A DNA stretch of 45,233 bases from an uncultured Eubacterium sp. (GCF_934295145.1 NZ_CAKRAS010000022.1:1-45233), one strand, 5' to 3'. Shown: positions 24,775-34,304, counted from the stretch's first letter. Numbers and translations: made by a program. Notes: a model not told the origin generated them from the sequence alone.

Positions 24775-24845
24775 CATATAGTTGAATGTTTTCCAGCGAT
24801 AAAACGAAGGCACAACGATACGGACACAATTTAGGAGGGTTTATC

Positions 24846-25223
24846 ATGGATATACTTAAACGAATTGACGAGATTATGAAAAAGCAGAACTTAAATGATT
24901 ATCAACTTTCCAAGTTGTCTGGTCTGTCGACTTCTACCATATCTAATATGCGTAAGCGCAATACCATTCCATCGATTGCTACGTTGGAATATATCTGCGG
25001 CTCTTTGGATATGACATTATCACAGTTCTTCGTAGAGGAAAATACGAATCTTTATCCTGTGACAGATAAACAGAAAGATTTTCTGGATTATTTTGTTCTT
25101 CTCACTGACAGACAGCAGGATCTTCTTCTGGAAATTGTCAAAAGTATGCATGCTACTTATGGCGAAAAAATGGAGCAGAAACAGGCAGCGGATGAAAATA
25201 ATGCTTCAGAAGAAGCAAAATAA
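24846..25223 (+). CDS. XRE-family HTH regulator
   Basis: The product is 125 residues from the ATG at 24846, chosen for AGGAGGG 7 bases upstream over an earlier in-frame ATG without a site. The helix-turn-helix lies at about 15-65: NDYQLSKLSGLSTSTISNMRKR, then IPSIATLEYICGSLDMTLSQFF. The rest is a helical, charged tail. It is divergent from the citrate synthase operon across a 280-base region with both promoters, so it could regulate that operon or itself; the target is unknown. Confidence 0.88.
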   Translation: MDILKRIDEIMKKQNLNDYQLSKLSGLSTSTISNMRKRNTIPSIATLEYICGSLDMTLSQFFVEENTNLYPVTDKQKDFLDYFVLLTDRQQDLLLEIVKSMHATYGEKMEQKQAADENNASEEAK

Positions 25224-25228
25224 CAATT

Positions 25229-25285
25229 AAAAATGCAGATACCGATAGCTTAAAGTTGCATTCTCGTTGGTATCTGCATTTTTTT
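25229..25285. terminator. Bidirectional terminator between XRE gene and lon
   Basis: AAAAATGCAGATACC (25229-25243) pairs perfectly with GGTATCTGCATTTTT (25269-25283), giving A- and T-runs on opposite sides for the two convergent genes. Confidence 0.85.
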
Positions 25286-27557
25286 ACTCTGTCAGTCCTG
25301 TTTCTTTCAGCACTTCTTCCACACGTTTTACCGGAATGATGTTCAGTTCCGCTCTCACTTCCTCTGCCACATCTTCCAGCTCCTCACGGTTATCATACGG
25401 AATAAATACCGTCTTGATGCCTGCACGCTGGGCAGCCATCAGTTTCTCCGGCAGACCTCCGATCGGCATAACGCCGCCACGCAGAGACACTTCACCTGTC
25501 ATGGCAATTTCCGGTGAAATACTTTTTTCTAACAGCATGGATGTCAGGGCTGTCACGATCGTAATTCCCGCAGACGGGCCATCTTTTGGCACAGCTCCCG
25601 CCGGCACATGGATATGTACATCCGACTCTTTTAATTTTTCTGCTTCTTCCGGAAACATGGATTTTACCAGTGTCATGGCAATCTGTACAGATTCTTTCAT
25701 GACATCACCAAGCTGTCCGGTAATATTTACTTTTCCGTCACCTTTTATCTGAGATGCCTCGATAAAAAGGATCTCACCACCTGCACTGGTCCAGGCCAGT
25801 CCGGTTACCACACCGGTCTGCGGTTCCTGCATACGTACATCGTGGTGGATCTGTTTCCGACCCAGGAATTCTTTCAGACGTTTTACCCCTACACTAATGC
25901 TCTTCTGCTCACCTTTCACCAGTTTTACGGCTGCCTGACGGCACAGTGTCTCCAGTTTTTTCTTCAATCCACGAACGCCGGATTCCATCGTATACTCACT
26001 GATGATCTCGCGCAGGGCATCATCTGTCACCTTCAGATTCTGTTTTTTCAGTCCCATGGTTTTCATGGCATTTGGGAGCAGATAATTTCTTGCAATCTCA
26101 AACTTCTCCACAGCCGTGTAACCTGGAAATTGTATTACTTCCATACGGTTCAACAACGGTTCCGGAATCGTGTCAATAGAATTTGCGGTACAGATAAACA
26201 GAACATCTGACAGATCATATGGTACATTCATATAATGATCTGTAAAGCTGAAATTTTGCTCCGGGTCCAGCACTTCCAGTAATGCGCTGGCCGGATCACC
26301 ATTATAATCATGGGAAAGTTTATCTACCTCATCCAGTACCATCACCGGATTAGAACTTCCACTGCGTTTCATTCCCTCCATGATACGTCCCGGCATCGCT
26401 CCGATATACGTTCTTCTATGTCCACGGATTTCTGCCTCATCCCGAACACCGCCGAGACTGATTCTGACATATTCCCGGTTCAGTGCTTTTGCAATGCTCT
26501 GGCAGATACTGGTCTTACCTGTACCAGGTGCTCCCACAAACAGCAGGATCGATCCGGATTGCTTTTTATTCAAAGCCATCACGGCAATCTGTTCCACGAT
26601 ACGTTCTTTTACTTTCTTCAGTCCATAATGCTGCTCATCCAGCACCTGCTCCGCATGATTTAAGTCAATTTCTTCCGGTGCGGCTTTCTGCCAGTTCAGT
26701 GAAGTCATAAAATCCAGGTAATCATAGAGCAGTCCATACTCATGGCTGTCCTTTCCTTCCTGTTTCATACGATTCAGCACTTTTTCAGCTTCCCGCAGCG
26801 CTTCCTCATTCATGTCGGATTCCTGAATCTTTTTCTCAAACTTACGCACGTCGGATATGTTTTCCGGATGCATCTCATCTAACTGCTGCTGCAAAAATTC
26901 AATCTGTTTTTTCAGGGCTGATTCACGATATACCCGCTCATGGGTCTCTTTCTGAGCACTTTCTGCTTCATCGCTGACATGCGCCATCTCGATAAATTCG
27001 TATATTGCTTTTTTCATGAGCTCTGCTCTGTCTTTTTCTGAATCAGTAGCAATGATCTCATATTTTTCTTCCGGTGTGATATTCAGATAGCCGGAAATCG
27101 CACATATGATCTCCGTCATCGTATTCCAGTGCTGGATAAACGCACGGGCCCAGACACCCCACTGGAAACCATTGACAAACTGTAACAGACTGTCCCTGGT
27201 CTCCTTGTACATCTTCTTTGCGTCCTCCTCCGGAAGATCCGCAATCTCCGTGCAGATAGCTGCATCCGCCATAAATTCGCCATTTTCCAGTTCAATGCCG
27301 GAAATATCCACACGGTCATGGACACGGATACTTAAATTTCCGTCATCATCAATATTTTCAACCGTTCCGACCAGACCTTTCTCCTGAAAATCATCTACCG
27401 TCAGATCTTCCCGGCGCTTTTCCTCTTTCTGGATCAGGAATAAAATTTCCTCTCCTTTTTCCACTTTTTCAACCTGCAGTCGTTCCAGGATATCTTTTTT
27501 GAAATAAAATGTGACGCCTGGAAGGAGCAGTAAATCATATACTGGCAAAACTAACAT
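25284..27557 (-). CDS. lon: ATP-dependent protease Lon (LonA type)
   Basis: The product is 757 residues. The N-terminal substrate domain covers 1-190 and a coiled region lies near 200-290. The AAA+ domain has Walker A GAPGTGKTS (342-350), Walker B VMVLDEVDK and sensor CTANS. The protease domain has catalytic Ser662 in PKDGPSAG and Lys705 in GGLPEKLMAA, with the usual MTGEVSLRGGVMPIGG before it. Lon degrades misfolded and regulatory proteins in the cytosol. It is slightly shorter than E. coli Lon. AAAGGAGG lies 7 bases before the ATG and a CIRCE-like operator directly upstream of that. Confidence 0.96.
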   Translation of the reverse strand: MLVLPVYDLLLLPGVTFYFKKDILERLQVEKVEKGEEILFLIQKEEKRREDLTVDDFQEKGLVGTVENIDDDGNLSIRVHDRVDISGIELENGEFMADAAICTEIADLPEEDAKKMYKETRDSLLQFVNGFQWGVWARAFIQHWNTMTEIICAISGYLNITPEEKYEIIATDSEKDRAELMKKAIYEFIEMAHVSDEAESAQKETHERVYRESALKKQIEFLQQQLDEMHPENISDVRKFEKKIQESDMNEEALREAEKVLNRMKQEGKDSHEYGLLYDYLDFMTSLNWQKAAPEEIDLNHAEQVLDEQHYGLKKVKERIVEQIAVMALNKKQSGSILLFVGAPGTGKTSICQSIAKALNREYVRISLGGVRDEAEIRGHRRTYIGAMPGRIMEGMKRSGSSNPVMVLDEVDKLSHDYNGDPASALLEVLDPEQNFSFTDHYMNVPYDLSDVLFICTANSIDTIPEPLLNRMEVIQFPGYTAVEKFEIARNYLLPNAMKTMGLKKQNLKVTDDALREIISEYTMESGVRGLKKKLETLCRQAAVKLVKGEQKSISVGVKRLKEFLGRKQIHHDVRMQEPQTGVVTGLAWTSAGGEILFIEASQIKGDGKVNITGQLGDVMKESVQIAMTLVKSMFPEEAEKLKESDVHIHVPAGAVPKDGPSAGITIVTALTSMLLEKSISPEIAMTGEVSLRGGVMPIGGLPEKLMAAQRAGIKTVFIPYDNREELEDVAEEVRAELNIIPVKRVEEVLKETGLTE

Positions 27558-27573
27558 GAAATCGCCTCCTTTA

Positions 27574-27627
27574 TTAGCAAACTATCCTATTGAGTGCTAA
27601 TTATACCACCTTCTGAAATAATTTCAA
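27574..27627 (-). promoter_or_regulatory. lon promoter with CIRCE-like HrcA operator
   Basis: Reading leftward, TTGAAA (27622-27627), 16 bases, TATAAT (27600-27605), then TTAGCACTC-N9-GTTTGCTAA (27574-27600), which overlaps the last base of the -10. One arm is a perfect CIRCE half-site, the other has two mismatches, and the 9-base spacing is exact. This is the classical position for HrcA repression and heat induction. Confidence 0.78.
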
Positions 27628-27628
27628 G

Positions 27629-27688
27629 TGGGGGATGCTTAGTACTCTACGCACTTGAAGCGGGGCAATGCTTATTCTGCGTTCATTT
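27629..27688. repeat. Dispersed palindromic repeat, partial copy C
   Basis: This contains GCTTAGTACTCTACGCACTTG, then AAGCGGGGCAATGC and TTATTCTGCGTTCA, matching the second half of copies A and B but lacking the first hairpin. It overlaps the final codons of the fusion gene (MNAE-stop) and lies directly beside the lon -35 box. Confidence 0.55.
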
Positions 27689-30380
27689 TATCGAGAAGTT
27701 CCCCGATCGGACGATTTTTCGTTGTATCCTGATCCAGATATGTTTCACTAAGCTGTTTTCCAGCCAACTCCATCTCCGCATGCAGATCTCTCGCGGACAG
27801 CAGACGACATCCCTCACCACGAATGATAATCTGCTCCAGCCCGTCGGATGTGGCCACGGTCACCTGATATTTTGATGCATTGGTATGCGCAAATTTCTCG
27901 ATATACTGATCGGCAGTTTCAGCTTCTTTTGTAAACACCACATGAATGTTGTGATAGTCCGAACATTCCGTCTGATGGCCAATCACGCGGTAAGCATCAA
28001 ATACTGCAATGACTTCGATTTGTTTCATTCCCTGATAGTTTGAAAGCTTATCCAGTAGAATCCCTCTGGCTGCATCCATATTTTCCCGGGCAAGGTCTTT
28101 CAACTCATCCCATGCAAAAATAATATTGTAACCATCCACCAACAGATACTCCTGTTTTTTCGGTTGCGGGGAAAAACTTCTGGTCACAGATTCCGTGCGG
28201 CTCTCCACTCTGCGCCGGCGCACCACGCCATTTCTGCGTGTTCGGGATCCACTGTTTGCATAAAATGTCTTCTCCAGAATTGCGTCTACTTCGTCCACAC
28301 CGATCCACTCATCCATGACGCTACGGGTGGCCCGCTCCGGGAGTTCCTCTCTGCGGTCTGCTTCCGACTGCCAGCCTTCCACGTGCATATGCTCTTTTAC
28401 CTCATTCCATGGAACGGTAAAACCTGCACCGTGGGTACAAAATACGGATCCGGTCGGATTGCTCAGGTCGTGCTCCGGATCGTAGCCAGCAGCTGCAATC
28501 ACTTCATCCGCATTATGGCACGGCGCATATCCATCCAGTGTCAGAAACAGCCGTCCAAAGCCCTTTGTGTAAGCTGCCACTTCTTTCGGATAATCCTGCA
28601 TTTCACTGACCGGTGCCTTTCCTGTAAGCACAGACAAACCACTCTCATTCTGCACAATCTCAAAGGTTCCGTTCATTTTTTCAATATCCGTCATGGCTTT
28701 GCCGATCATTGTCTCCGGCAATTCCAGCCGGAATTGATAATATGGCTCCAAGAGTACAGATTCTGCCTCCATCAGTCCCTGACGGATCGCACGATACGTT
28801 GCCTGACGGAAATCTCCGCCCTCGGTATGTTTCTGATGTGCGCGGCCTGCGATCAGCGTCAGTTTCATATCTGTGATTGCCGCCCCGGTCAGCACACCGC
28901 GGTGCTCCCGCTCCTGTAAATGTGTCAAGATCAACCGCTGCCAGTTTTTATCCAGCATATCCTCACTGCAGTTGGCTGCGAATACCAAGCCACTGCCCGC
29001 CGGAAGCGGCTCCATCAGCAGATGGACTTCCGCATAATGACGCAGCGGTTCAAAATGGCCGACTCCCTCCACCATATTTGCTATCGTTTCTTTATATACA
29101 ATATGAGAATTTCCAAAGGTGACATCAACTCCAAACCGCTCTGCAATCAGGCTCTGCAAAATCTCTGTCTGGATCTCACCCATAATCTGTGCCTGGATTT
29201 CCTGCAATTGCTCATCCCAGACAATATGAAGTTCCGGCTGTTCTTCTTCCAGAAGCTTCAGTTTCGGCAGCATTACCGCCGGATCACAATCCTGCGGCAG
29301 GCAGACCTGACAGGTCAGTACCGGTTCCAGAATCGGTGGCAGTGTCTGCGCAGCATCTCCAAGTCCCTGTCCCGGATATGTTTCCATGAGTCCCGTCACT
29401 GCACAGACTTCGCCCGCCTGTACTTCCTGCCGGGTTTCATATTTTTCACCGGAATAGATGCGAATCTGATTTACTTTTTCCAAAGTGTCGTCATCCGCCT
29501 CTTTTTTTGTGCAGATCAGGTCTTTTACTTTCAAAACGCCTCCTGTCACTTTTAAATGTGTCAGCCGGTTTCCCTGCTCATCTCTGGAAATTTTATATAC
29601 TTTTGCTGAAAAATCTGACGCATACTCCACCGGCTCTGTCCAGTATACAAAGCCATTCAGAAATGCTTCGATGCCTTCCATTTTCAGTGCGGAACCAAAA
29701 TAGCACGGAAATACCTGACGCTCCGTGATCATCTCCCGAATCTGTTCTGTCGGAATACTGCCGGTTTCCAGATAAGTCTCCAATGCTTCTTCCTGACAGG
29801 TTGCAAGTTCTTCATACAGCCCATCCAAAGACAAAGTACTCTGATTCTGACTGATGTTCTGGTTTCGATCCGTATTTGCAAGCACATCAGTATCTGAAAA
29901 ATCAATACAACCATCAGACAACCGCTCTTTTAACTCTGCAATTAACACTTCTTTATCCGCTCCCGGCTGGTCCATTTTATTTACAAACAGAAATGTTGGG
30001 ATTTCATACTCCTGCAGCAGATTCCAGAGTGTCACCGTATGTCCCTGCACACCGTCCGTGCCGCTGATCAGCAGCACCGCATAATCCAACACCTGCAGTA
30101 CACGCTCCATCTCTGCAGAAAAATCCACATGCCCCGGTGTATCCAGCAATGTCAGCTCTGTATCCTGCCAGCTAAACTCTGCCTGTTTCGAAAAAATCGT
30201 GATTCCCCTTGCACGCTCTCTCGCATCTGTATCCAGAAATGCATCTTTTGTATCTACTTTTCCAAGTCTTCGAATTGCACCTGCAGTATATAAAAGTGCC
30301 TCTGACAGCGTGGTTTTTCCGGAATCCACATGCGCCATCAATCCGGTACAGATGTGCTTTCTTTTCTTTTTCTCTATCAT
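27672..30380 (-). CDS. TetM/EF-G-like GTPase fused to Rae1-type NYN nuclease
   Basis: The product is 902 residues from the ATG at 30378-30380 (GAGGTG upstream). Residues 1-650 match ribosomal-protection GTPases and EF-G: G1 AHVDSGKT (16-23), RGITIF, G3 DTPGHVDF (80-87), G4 NKMD (134-137), G5 SAL near 230, then beta-barrel and EF-G domains III-V. A basic, flexible linker follows at about 680-740. Residues 743-870 match Rae1/YacP, the Bacillus A-site mRNA endonuclease: LLVDGYN (Asp749), VFDAY (Asp795), TKEAETADQYIEK (Asp824) and VATSD. A ribosome-docking GTPase that delivers a mRNA nuclease is the obvious model, but is inference. Tetracycline resistance should not be assumed. Confidence 0.9.
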   Translation of the reverse strand: MIEKKKRKHICTGLMAHVDSGKTTLSEALLYTAGAIRRLGKVDTKDAFLDTDARERARGITIFSKQAEFSWQDTELTLLDTPGHVDFSAEMERVLQVLDYAVLLISGTDGVQGHTVTLWNLLQEYEIPTFLFVNKMDQPGADKEVLIAELKERLSDGCIDFSDTDVLANTDRNQNISQNQSTLSLDGLYEELATCQEEALETYLETGSIPTEQIREMITERQVFPCYFGSALKMEGIEAFLNGFVYWTEPVEYASDFSAKVYKISRDEQGNRLTHLKVTGGVLKVKDLICTKKEADDDTLEKVNQIRIYSGEKYETRQEVQAGEVCAVTGLMETYPGQGLGDAAQTLPPILEPVLTCQVCLPQDCDPAVMLPKLKLLEEEQPELHIVWDEQLQEIQAQIMGEIQTEILQSLIAERFGVDVTFGNSHIVYKETIANMVEGVGHFEPLRHYAEVHLLMEPLPAGSGLVFAANCSEDMLDKNWQRLILTHLQEREHRGVLTGAAITDMKLTLIAGRAHQKHTEGGDFRQATYRAIRQGLMEAESVLLEPYYQFRLELPETMIGKAMTDIEKMNGTFEIVQNESGLSVLTGKAPVSEMQDYPKEVAAYTKGFGRLFLTLDGYAPCHNADEVIAAAGYDPEHDLSNPTGSVFCTHGAGFTVPWNEVKEHMHVEGWQSEADRREELPERATRSVMDEWIGVDEVDAILEKTFYANSGSRTRRNGVVRRRRVESRTESVTRSFSPQPKKQEYLLVDGYNIIFAWDELKDLARENMDAARGILLDKLSNYQGMKQIEVIAVFDAYRVIGHQTECSDYHNIHVVFTKEAETADQYIEKFAHTNASKYQVTVATSDGLEQIIIRGEGCRLLSARDLHAEMELAGKQLSETYLDQDTTKNRPIGELLDKMNAE

Positions 30381-30482
30381 ATAGTCACCTCGTATCCACC
30401 GACTTTCCGGCATTTTCTTTCTGTTCTCTATACGTCCTTTTTTCACTAATTATTTTTATCATAACATATATTATGCAAAGAT

Positions 30483-30533
30483 ACAAAAAAGACATGGACA
30501 GAACCATTGCTTTTGCAAAATCTGCCCATGCCT
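30483..30533 (-). terminator. Terminator of the LCP gene
   Basis: Reading leftward, GGCATGGGCAGA pairs with TCTGTCCATGTC and is followed by TTTTTTG. It lies about 50 bases past the LCP stop codon. Confidence 0.75.
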
Positions 30534-30585
30534 TTCTATTACAGTAGTTGTCTATTATAAGCTTCCGATTCCTCAGACTCGATTT

Positions 30586-32061
30586 TTACTCAAGGGTCTC
30601 TCCGTTAATCACCTGCTGGATCATTGTTTTTGCCTGATCTACCGTAGACTGGTCCGGAACCATAACATACAGTTTCTGGCTCATGGAGTATGTGGATGAC
30701 ATTGCTCCGCTTCCGTCTACACTGTAAGATTTTACGTTCCAGGAACTACCGTCTGACAGCTGGTCTTTTACCAGATTAGATAATGCATCATACGGCATAT
30801 CCGTCTGGAAGCTTCCCTCCAGGCCTTTCATCAATTCGTTGAAGTTCTGCAGAACGGCTGGTGTCTGAAGTTTCTGGATCACACCTTTGATGACTTCCAT
30901 CTGGTCTTTTCCACGCTGACGGTCACCTTCTGCAAAAGAATGACGTTCTCTTGCAAATGCCAGTGCCTGTTCTGCGTTCAGATTATTGGTACCTTTTGTA
31001 TAATGATAGGATCCAACACTAAAGTCGTAATCAGACTGTACAGTTACACCACCCAGTGCATCGATCAGATCCTCAAATCCACTGAAGTTGACACGGAAAT
31101 AGTAATCCATATCAATGTCGTACAGCATGCCAAGGGTATCTTTGGAAACATCGATACCATAAATTCCTGCATGGGTCAGCTTGTCTTTGACACCACCGGA
31201 AATAGATAACGGTACAAAGTAATCTCTCGGTGTGGAAACCAGTAATATCTGATGTGTATTTGCATTTACAACTGCAATAATATTTACATCGCTTCGGCTC
31301 TTTGTGGAAACATCTCCATAAGTATCAATACCACTGATAAACATGGTAAATATACCTTTTTCATCTGTCAGTGTCTTATCAGAGCTTGTCTTTTTCACTG
31401 CCGTTTTCCACTCATAAGATGCGATCTCACGGATACCGGACTCAAAATTCTCATAGCCTTCACTCTCGGAGATCATTCCGACAAAATCTTCGCTCATAAC
31501 AATGGCACGGCAGTCTCCGCTGGTCAGTGCATCTGCCAGATCCGTTGTCCCGTTACATTCTACAACGGAAATATTCTCTGCGAGCTCTTCCTCAATCTGT
31601 GCCACTGCATTATCAGTATCATCACGATTGATCTGCGCCAGAATACCAAAACGGTATGCGGATGCATCCTGAATGCTCTGTGCCGGATCATCAGCAAGAA
31701 CATATACACCAACTTTCGTCGTCTCTTCTTTTGCATCAGTGATATTTTCCAGTGTGTCAGTTAATTTTCCGACTTTACCACCGGCAAATGCCAGTACACC
31801 GCACACCAGTGCAGCAATCACAACACCGATAATAAACCGTACCAGACGGATTTCTTTTTTCATCAGAAATCTGCACAGTACAATCAGCACAGCCAGTACA
31901 ACTGCTGCAATGATCAGCAATTTATTTGGCAGCATGTTATTTTTCTTCAAAAGCCAGACCATCCATACAGACATAACAATCTGTACAGCTGTCACAAGCC
32001 AGCCGATACAAAAACATACTTTTGTCTTCATATCCACACTTTCATTTTCTCTTTTGCTCAT
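30586..32061 (-). CDS. LytR-CpsA-Psr (LCP) family protein
   Basis: The product is 491 residues from the ATG at 32059-32061, with AGAGG 7 bases upstream. Three membrane helices lie at about 15-37, 47-66 and 73-92. An extracellular part follows, with an accessory region (100-240) and the LCP domain (about 245-400). LCP blocks are TPRDYFVPL, KLTHAGIYG, YYFRVNFSGFEDLIDALGGV and FARERHSFAEGDRQRGKDQ, which carry the arginines that bind polyprenyl phosphate. LCP enzymes attach teichoic acid or capsule polymers to peptidoglycan. No polymer-synthesis genes adjoin. Confidence 0.9.
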   Translation of the reverse strand: MSKRENESVDMKTKVCFCIGWLVTAVQIVMSVWMVWLLKKNNMLPNKLLIIAAVVLAVLIVLCRFLMKKEIRLVRFIIGVVIAALVCGVLAFAGGKVGKLTDTLENITDAKEETTKVGVYVLADDPAQSIQDASAYRFGILAQINRDDTDNAVAQIEEELAENISVVECNGTTDLADALTSGDCRAIVMSEDFVGMISESEGYENFESGIREIASYEWKTAVKKTSSDKTLTDEKGIFTMFISGIDTYGDVSTKSRSDVNIIAVVNANTHQILLVSTPRDYFVPLSISGGVKDKLTHAGIYGIDVSKDTLGMLYDIDMDYYFRVNFSGFEDLIDALGGVTVQSDYDFSVGSYHYTKGTNNLNAEQALAFARERHSFAEGDRQRGKDQMEVIKGVIQKLQTPAVLQNFNELMKGLEGSFQTDMPYDALSNLVKDQLSDGSSWNVKSYSVDGSGAMSSTYSMSQKLYVMVPDQSTVDQAKTMIQQVINGETLE

Positions 32062-32170
32062 TTCATTTCCTCTTTCTTTTTTGCCTGAAACCTGATCTAT
32101 CTGATGTACCTGCTTCATGCAGGAGCGTAAAATGTCGCCCGCTTTCGTAATCCATCAGATTCATTTCCTG

Positions 32171-33655
32171 TTATGCAAGCAGTTTTTCCACCGCTTCTGC
32201 ATCAAAAGTAACAGATGCCACATGATCTACCTCAATCTGATACAGTGCATTGGCCGCAATGTGCTCTGCTGCCTGCTCCAGATCACGGATACCTGTCGTA
32301 TTTTCGTATTTTTTGATCACTACATCCAGGCCTTCCGGTGTTACAATACATTCGTGTTCACTCATACCCATACGTTTTAATACTTTTGGCAGAGAGAAAC
32401 GGGAGAAAATTGTCTTCTTCTCCTCCGGTGTATAATCCGGAATCTCAATAACCGCAAAACGGGACATCAGCGGTGCGCTGATGCGGTCTCTGTCATTGGC
32501 TGTTGCGATCGGATACACACCAACCGTCGGAACCATACATTCCATGTAGTTATCGGTAAATCCAAGGTTATCCAGCAAAGTCAGCAGTACGTCTGCCGGG
32601 TTTCCATTTCCTTTTCCGTTGGAAGCTTTATCTAACTCATTGATGATAAATACCAGACCGGACTCTCCTGCTGCGGAAAATGCTTCCATGATGATACCCG
32701 GTTTTGCATTGGCGTAAACACGGGAACTTCCCGTCAGCTGCTCCGGATCATGGATAGAACTCATGTCAAGTGTGGTCCACGGCAGTTTCAGGATACGAGC
32801 AACCGCATAAGCAATCTGAGATTTACCGGTTCCGGCCGGACCGATCAGCAACAGACCGTAGGCCGGCAGTGTATGCGTACGATTGATCTGAATAATCGTC
32901 TCGATAATACGCTGTTTTACACGCTCCATACCATACAATTCTTCGTCCAGAATCCGACGGGCTTCCTCCGGATCGATTGCTTCAAAATAGTTACTTTTCC
33001 AACGAATATTCATCATAATGGAAAGGGCACGCTGCGCATGACGGCGTTCCTCCGCAGAAACCTCATGAGAACGTGCAACGGCCAGATTCCGACGGGCCCA
33101 CAGGCGGATATTATCCGGCAGTGTACGGCCTGCACAATTCATAAAGTCTGTGATACTCTGCAGACTGGTCAGCTTCATGCTGTCGCCTTCTTCTTCCTGC
33201 TCTTCCTCCTCATGCACTTCTGTCGGTGCGTTGCTGGCAAACAAACGCTCCATCATAAACTGTAAAAATCCATCCTCTGCGGACAGTTTCGTGCCACCGC
33301 CAAAAGCAATCTCACGGATTTTGTATACTGCATAGCCATCCGGACGGTTTTCACCGGAAAGACGCACGTTGATGTGGTTCTCACCCAGCCAGCGCAGCAG
33401 GCTGACAAAACGTGCATCGATCTGCAGAATATCTGCACTGACCTTGCCGCCCTCTTCTTCAAACTCAAAAGAAGTTCGCTTTACCGGATTTGTAAACACA
33501 CCACAGGAATGATGCTGCCACTGCTGTGCTCTGTTGTCCAGCAGCAAAATCGGAGATTCCGCTGTCGCCTCAGAGTCATTGGAAAACAGCATCGTATAGG
33601 TACAGATTCCCTGTGCATTGGCATCTGGTTTATTATTAAAATCAAATACGGGCAT
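32171..33655 (-). CDS. Lon-like AAA+ ATPase without protease domain
   Basis: The product is 494 residues. The N-terminal 150 residues are a domain of unknown type, followed by an acidic stretch (EEEEQEEEGD). From about 225 the protein follows Lon: LDEELYGMERVKQRIIE, Walker A GPAGTGKS (272-279), then GLVFIINELDK, sensor ATAND and sensor-2 GIRDLEQ. The Walker B aspartate is replaced by Asn339 while the catalytic Glu340 is kept. The protein ends after the AAA+ lid, so the Ser-Lys protease domain is absent. It may be a remodelling chaperone. AAAGGAG precedes the ATG by 9 bases. Confidence 0.8.
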   Translation of the reverse strand: MPVFDFNNKPDANAQGICTYTMLFSNDSEATAESPILLLDNRAQQWQHHSCGVFTNPVKRTSFEFEEEGGKVSADILQIDARFVSLLRWLGENHINVRLSGENRPDGYAVYKIREIAFGGGTKLSAEDGFLQFMMERLFASNAPTEVHEEEEQEEEGDSMKLTSLQSITDFMNCAGRTLPDNIRLWARRNLAVARSHEVSAEERRHAQRALSIMMNIRWKSNYFEAIDPEEARRILDEELYGMERVKQRIIETIIQINRTHTLPAYGLLLIGPAGTGKSQIAYAVARILKLPWTTLDMSSIHDPEQLTGSSRVYANAKPGIIMEAFSAAGESGLVFIINELDKASNGKGNGNPADVLLTLLDNLGFTDNYMECMVPTVGVYPIATANDRDRISAPLMSRFAVIEIPDYTPEEKKTIFSRFSLPKVLKRMGMSEHECIVTPEGLDVVIKKYENTTGIRDLEQAAEHIAANALYQIEVDHVASVTFDAEAVEKLLA

Positions 33656-33735
33656 TTTCTAGCTCCTTTACCTACTTTTTTCGTAATCTTTAATAGTATA
33701 TCACTACTTATGTCATTAGAAAAGTTAATTTTTTC

Positions 33736-34284
33736 TTATTCTACATCTACCGGTTTCAACTCACCGGTTACGGAATCCATAATAAATCCGGTAATCGTGA
33801 TATCCTTTGGCATCAATGTATGATTTTTCAATGCGATCACCGTATCTCTGACAGACTGCTCGACGCACGCAAAGCCGCCCAGCCATTTTTCCAGATCAAT
33901 ACCGCTGTTTCGCACAATGTTGATATGTTCCTGTGAAACGCCTCTGTGTGTCAGTTCCTCCAGAAGTTTTCCACCGTCCATGCCCTGCACACCGCAGTCC
34001 GTATGTCCGATGACCATTACTTCTTCCACGCCAAGCTCGATAATTGCTACTAAAAGGCTTCGAACCACACTACCATATGGGTGTGTGATGACACCGCCGG
34101 CATTTTTTATAATTTTTGCATCGCCGTTTTTCAATCCCAGAGCTGCCGGAAGTAGTTCCGTCAGACGTGTATCCATGCAGGTCAGAATTGCCAGTTTTTT
34201 ATCCGGATACTTGCTGGTCAGATACGGTTCGTATGCTTTATTTTCCACAAACTTCTTATTGTACTCCATAATTTCGTTGATCAT
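33736..34284 (-). CDS. Beta-class carbonic anhydrase
   Basis: The product is 182 residues. Zinc ligands and active-site residues are TCMDTR (Cys36, Asp38, Arg40) and GHTDCG (His94, Cys97). The short length and NAGGVITHPYGSVVRSLLVA match the small beta-CAs of Firmicutes. It interconverts CO2 and bicarbonate for carboxylation reactions. AAGGAGG precedes the ATG. A strong terminator ends 20 bases upstream, leaving little room for a separate promoter, so expression may rely on read-through or a promoter within that hairpin. Confidence 0.93.
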   Translation of the reverse strand: MINEIMEYNKKFVENKAYEPYLTSKYPDKKLAILTCMDTRLTELLPAALGLKNGDAKIIKNAGGVITHPYGSVVRSLLVAIIELGVEEVMVIGHTDCGVQGMDGGKLLEELTHRGVSQEHINIVRNSGIDLEKWLGGFACVEQSVRDTVIALKNHTLMPKDITITGFIMDSVTGELKPVDVE

Positions 34285-34304
34285 TTGTACTCCTCCTTAT
34301 GCAA

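Noticed and set aside
27672..30380. Calling the GTPase-nuclease fusion a tetracycline-resistance gene
   Set aside because: The GTPase half is TetM-like, but EF-G-like factors are diverse, and the nuclease fusion and chromosomal context give no evidence of resistance.
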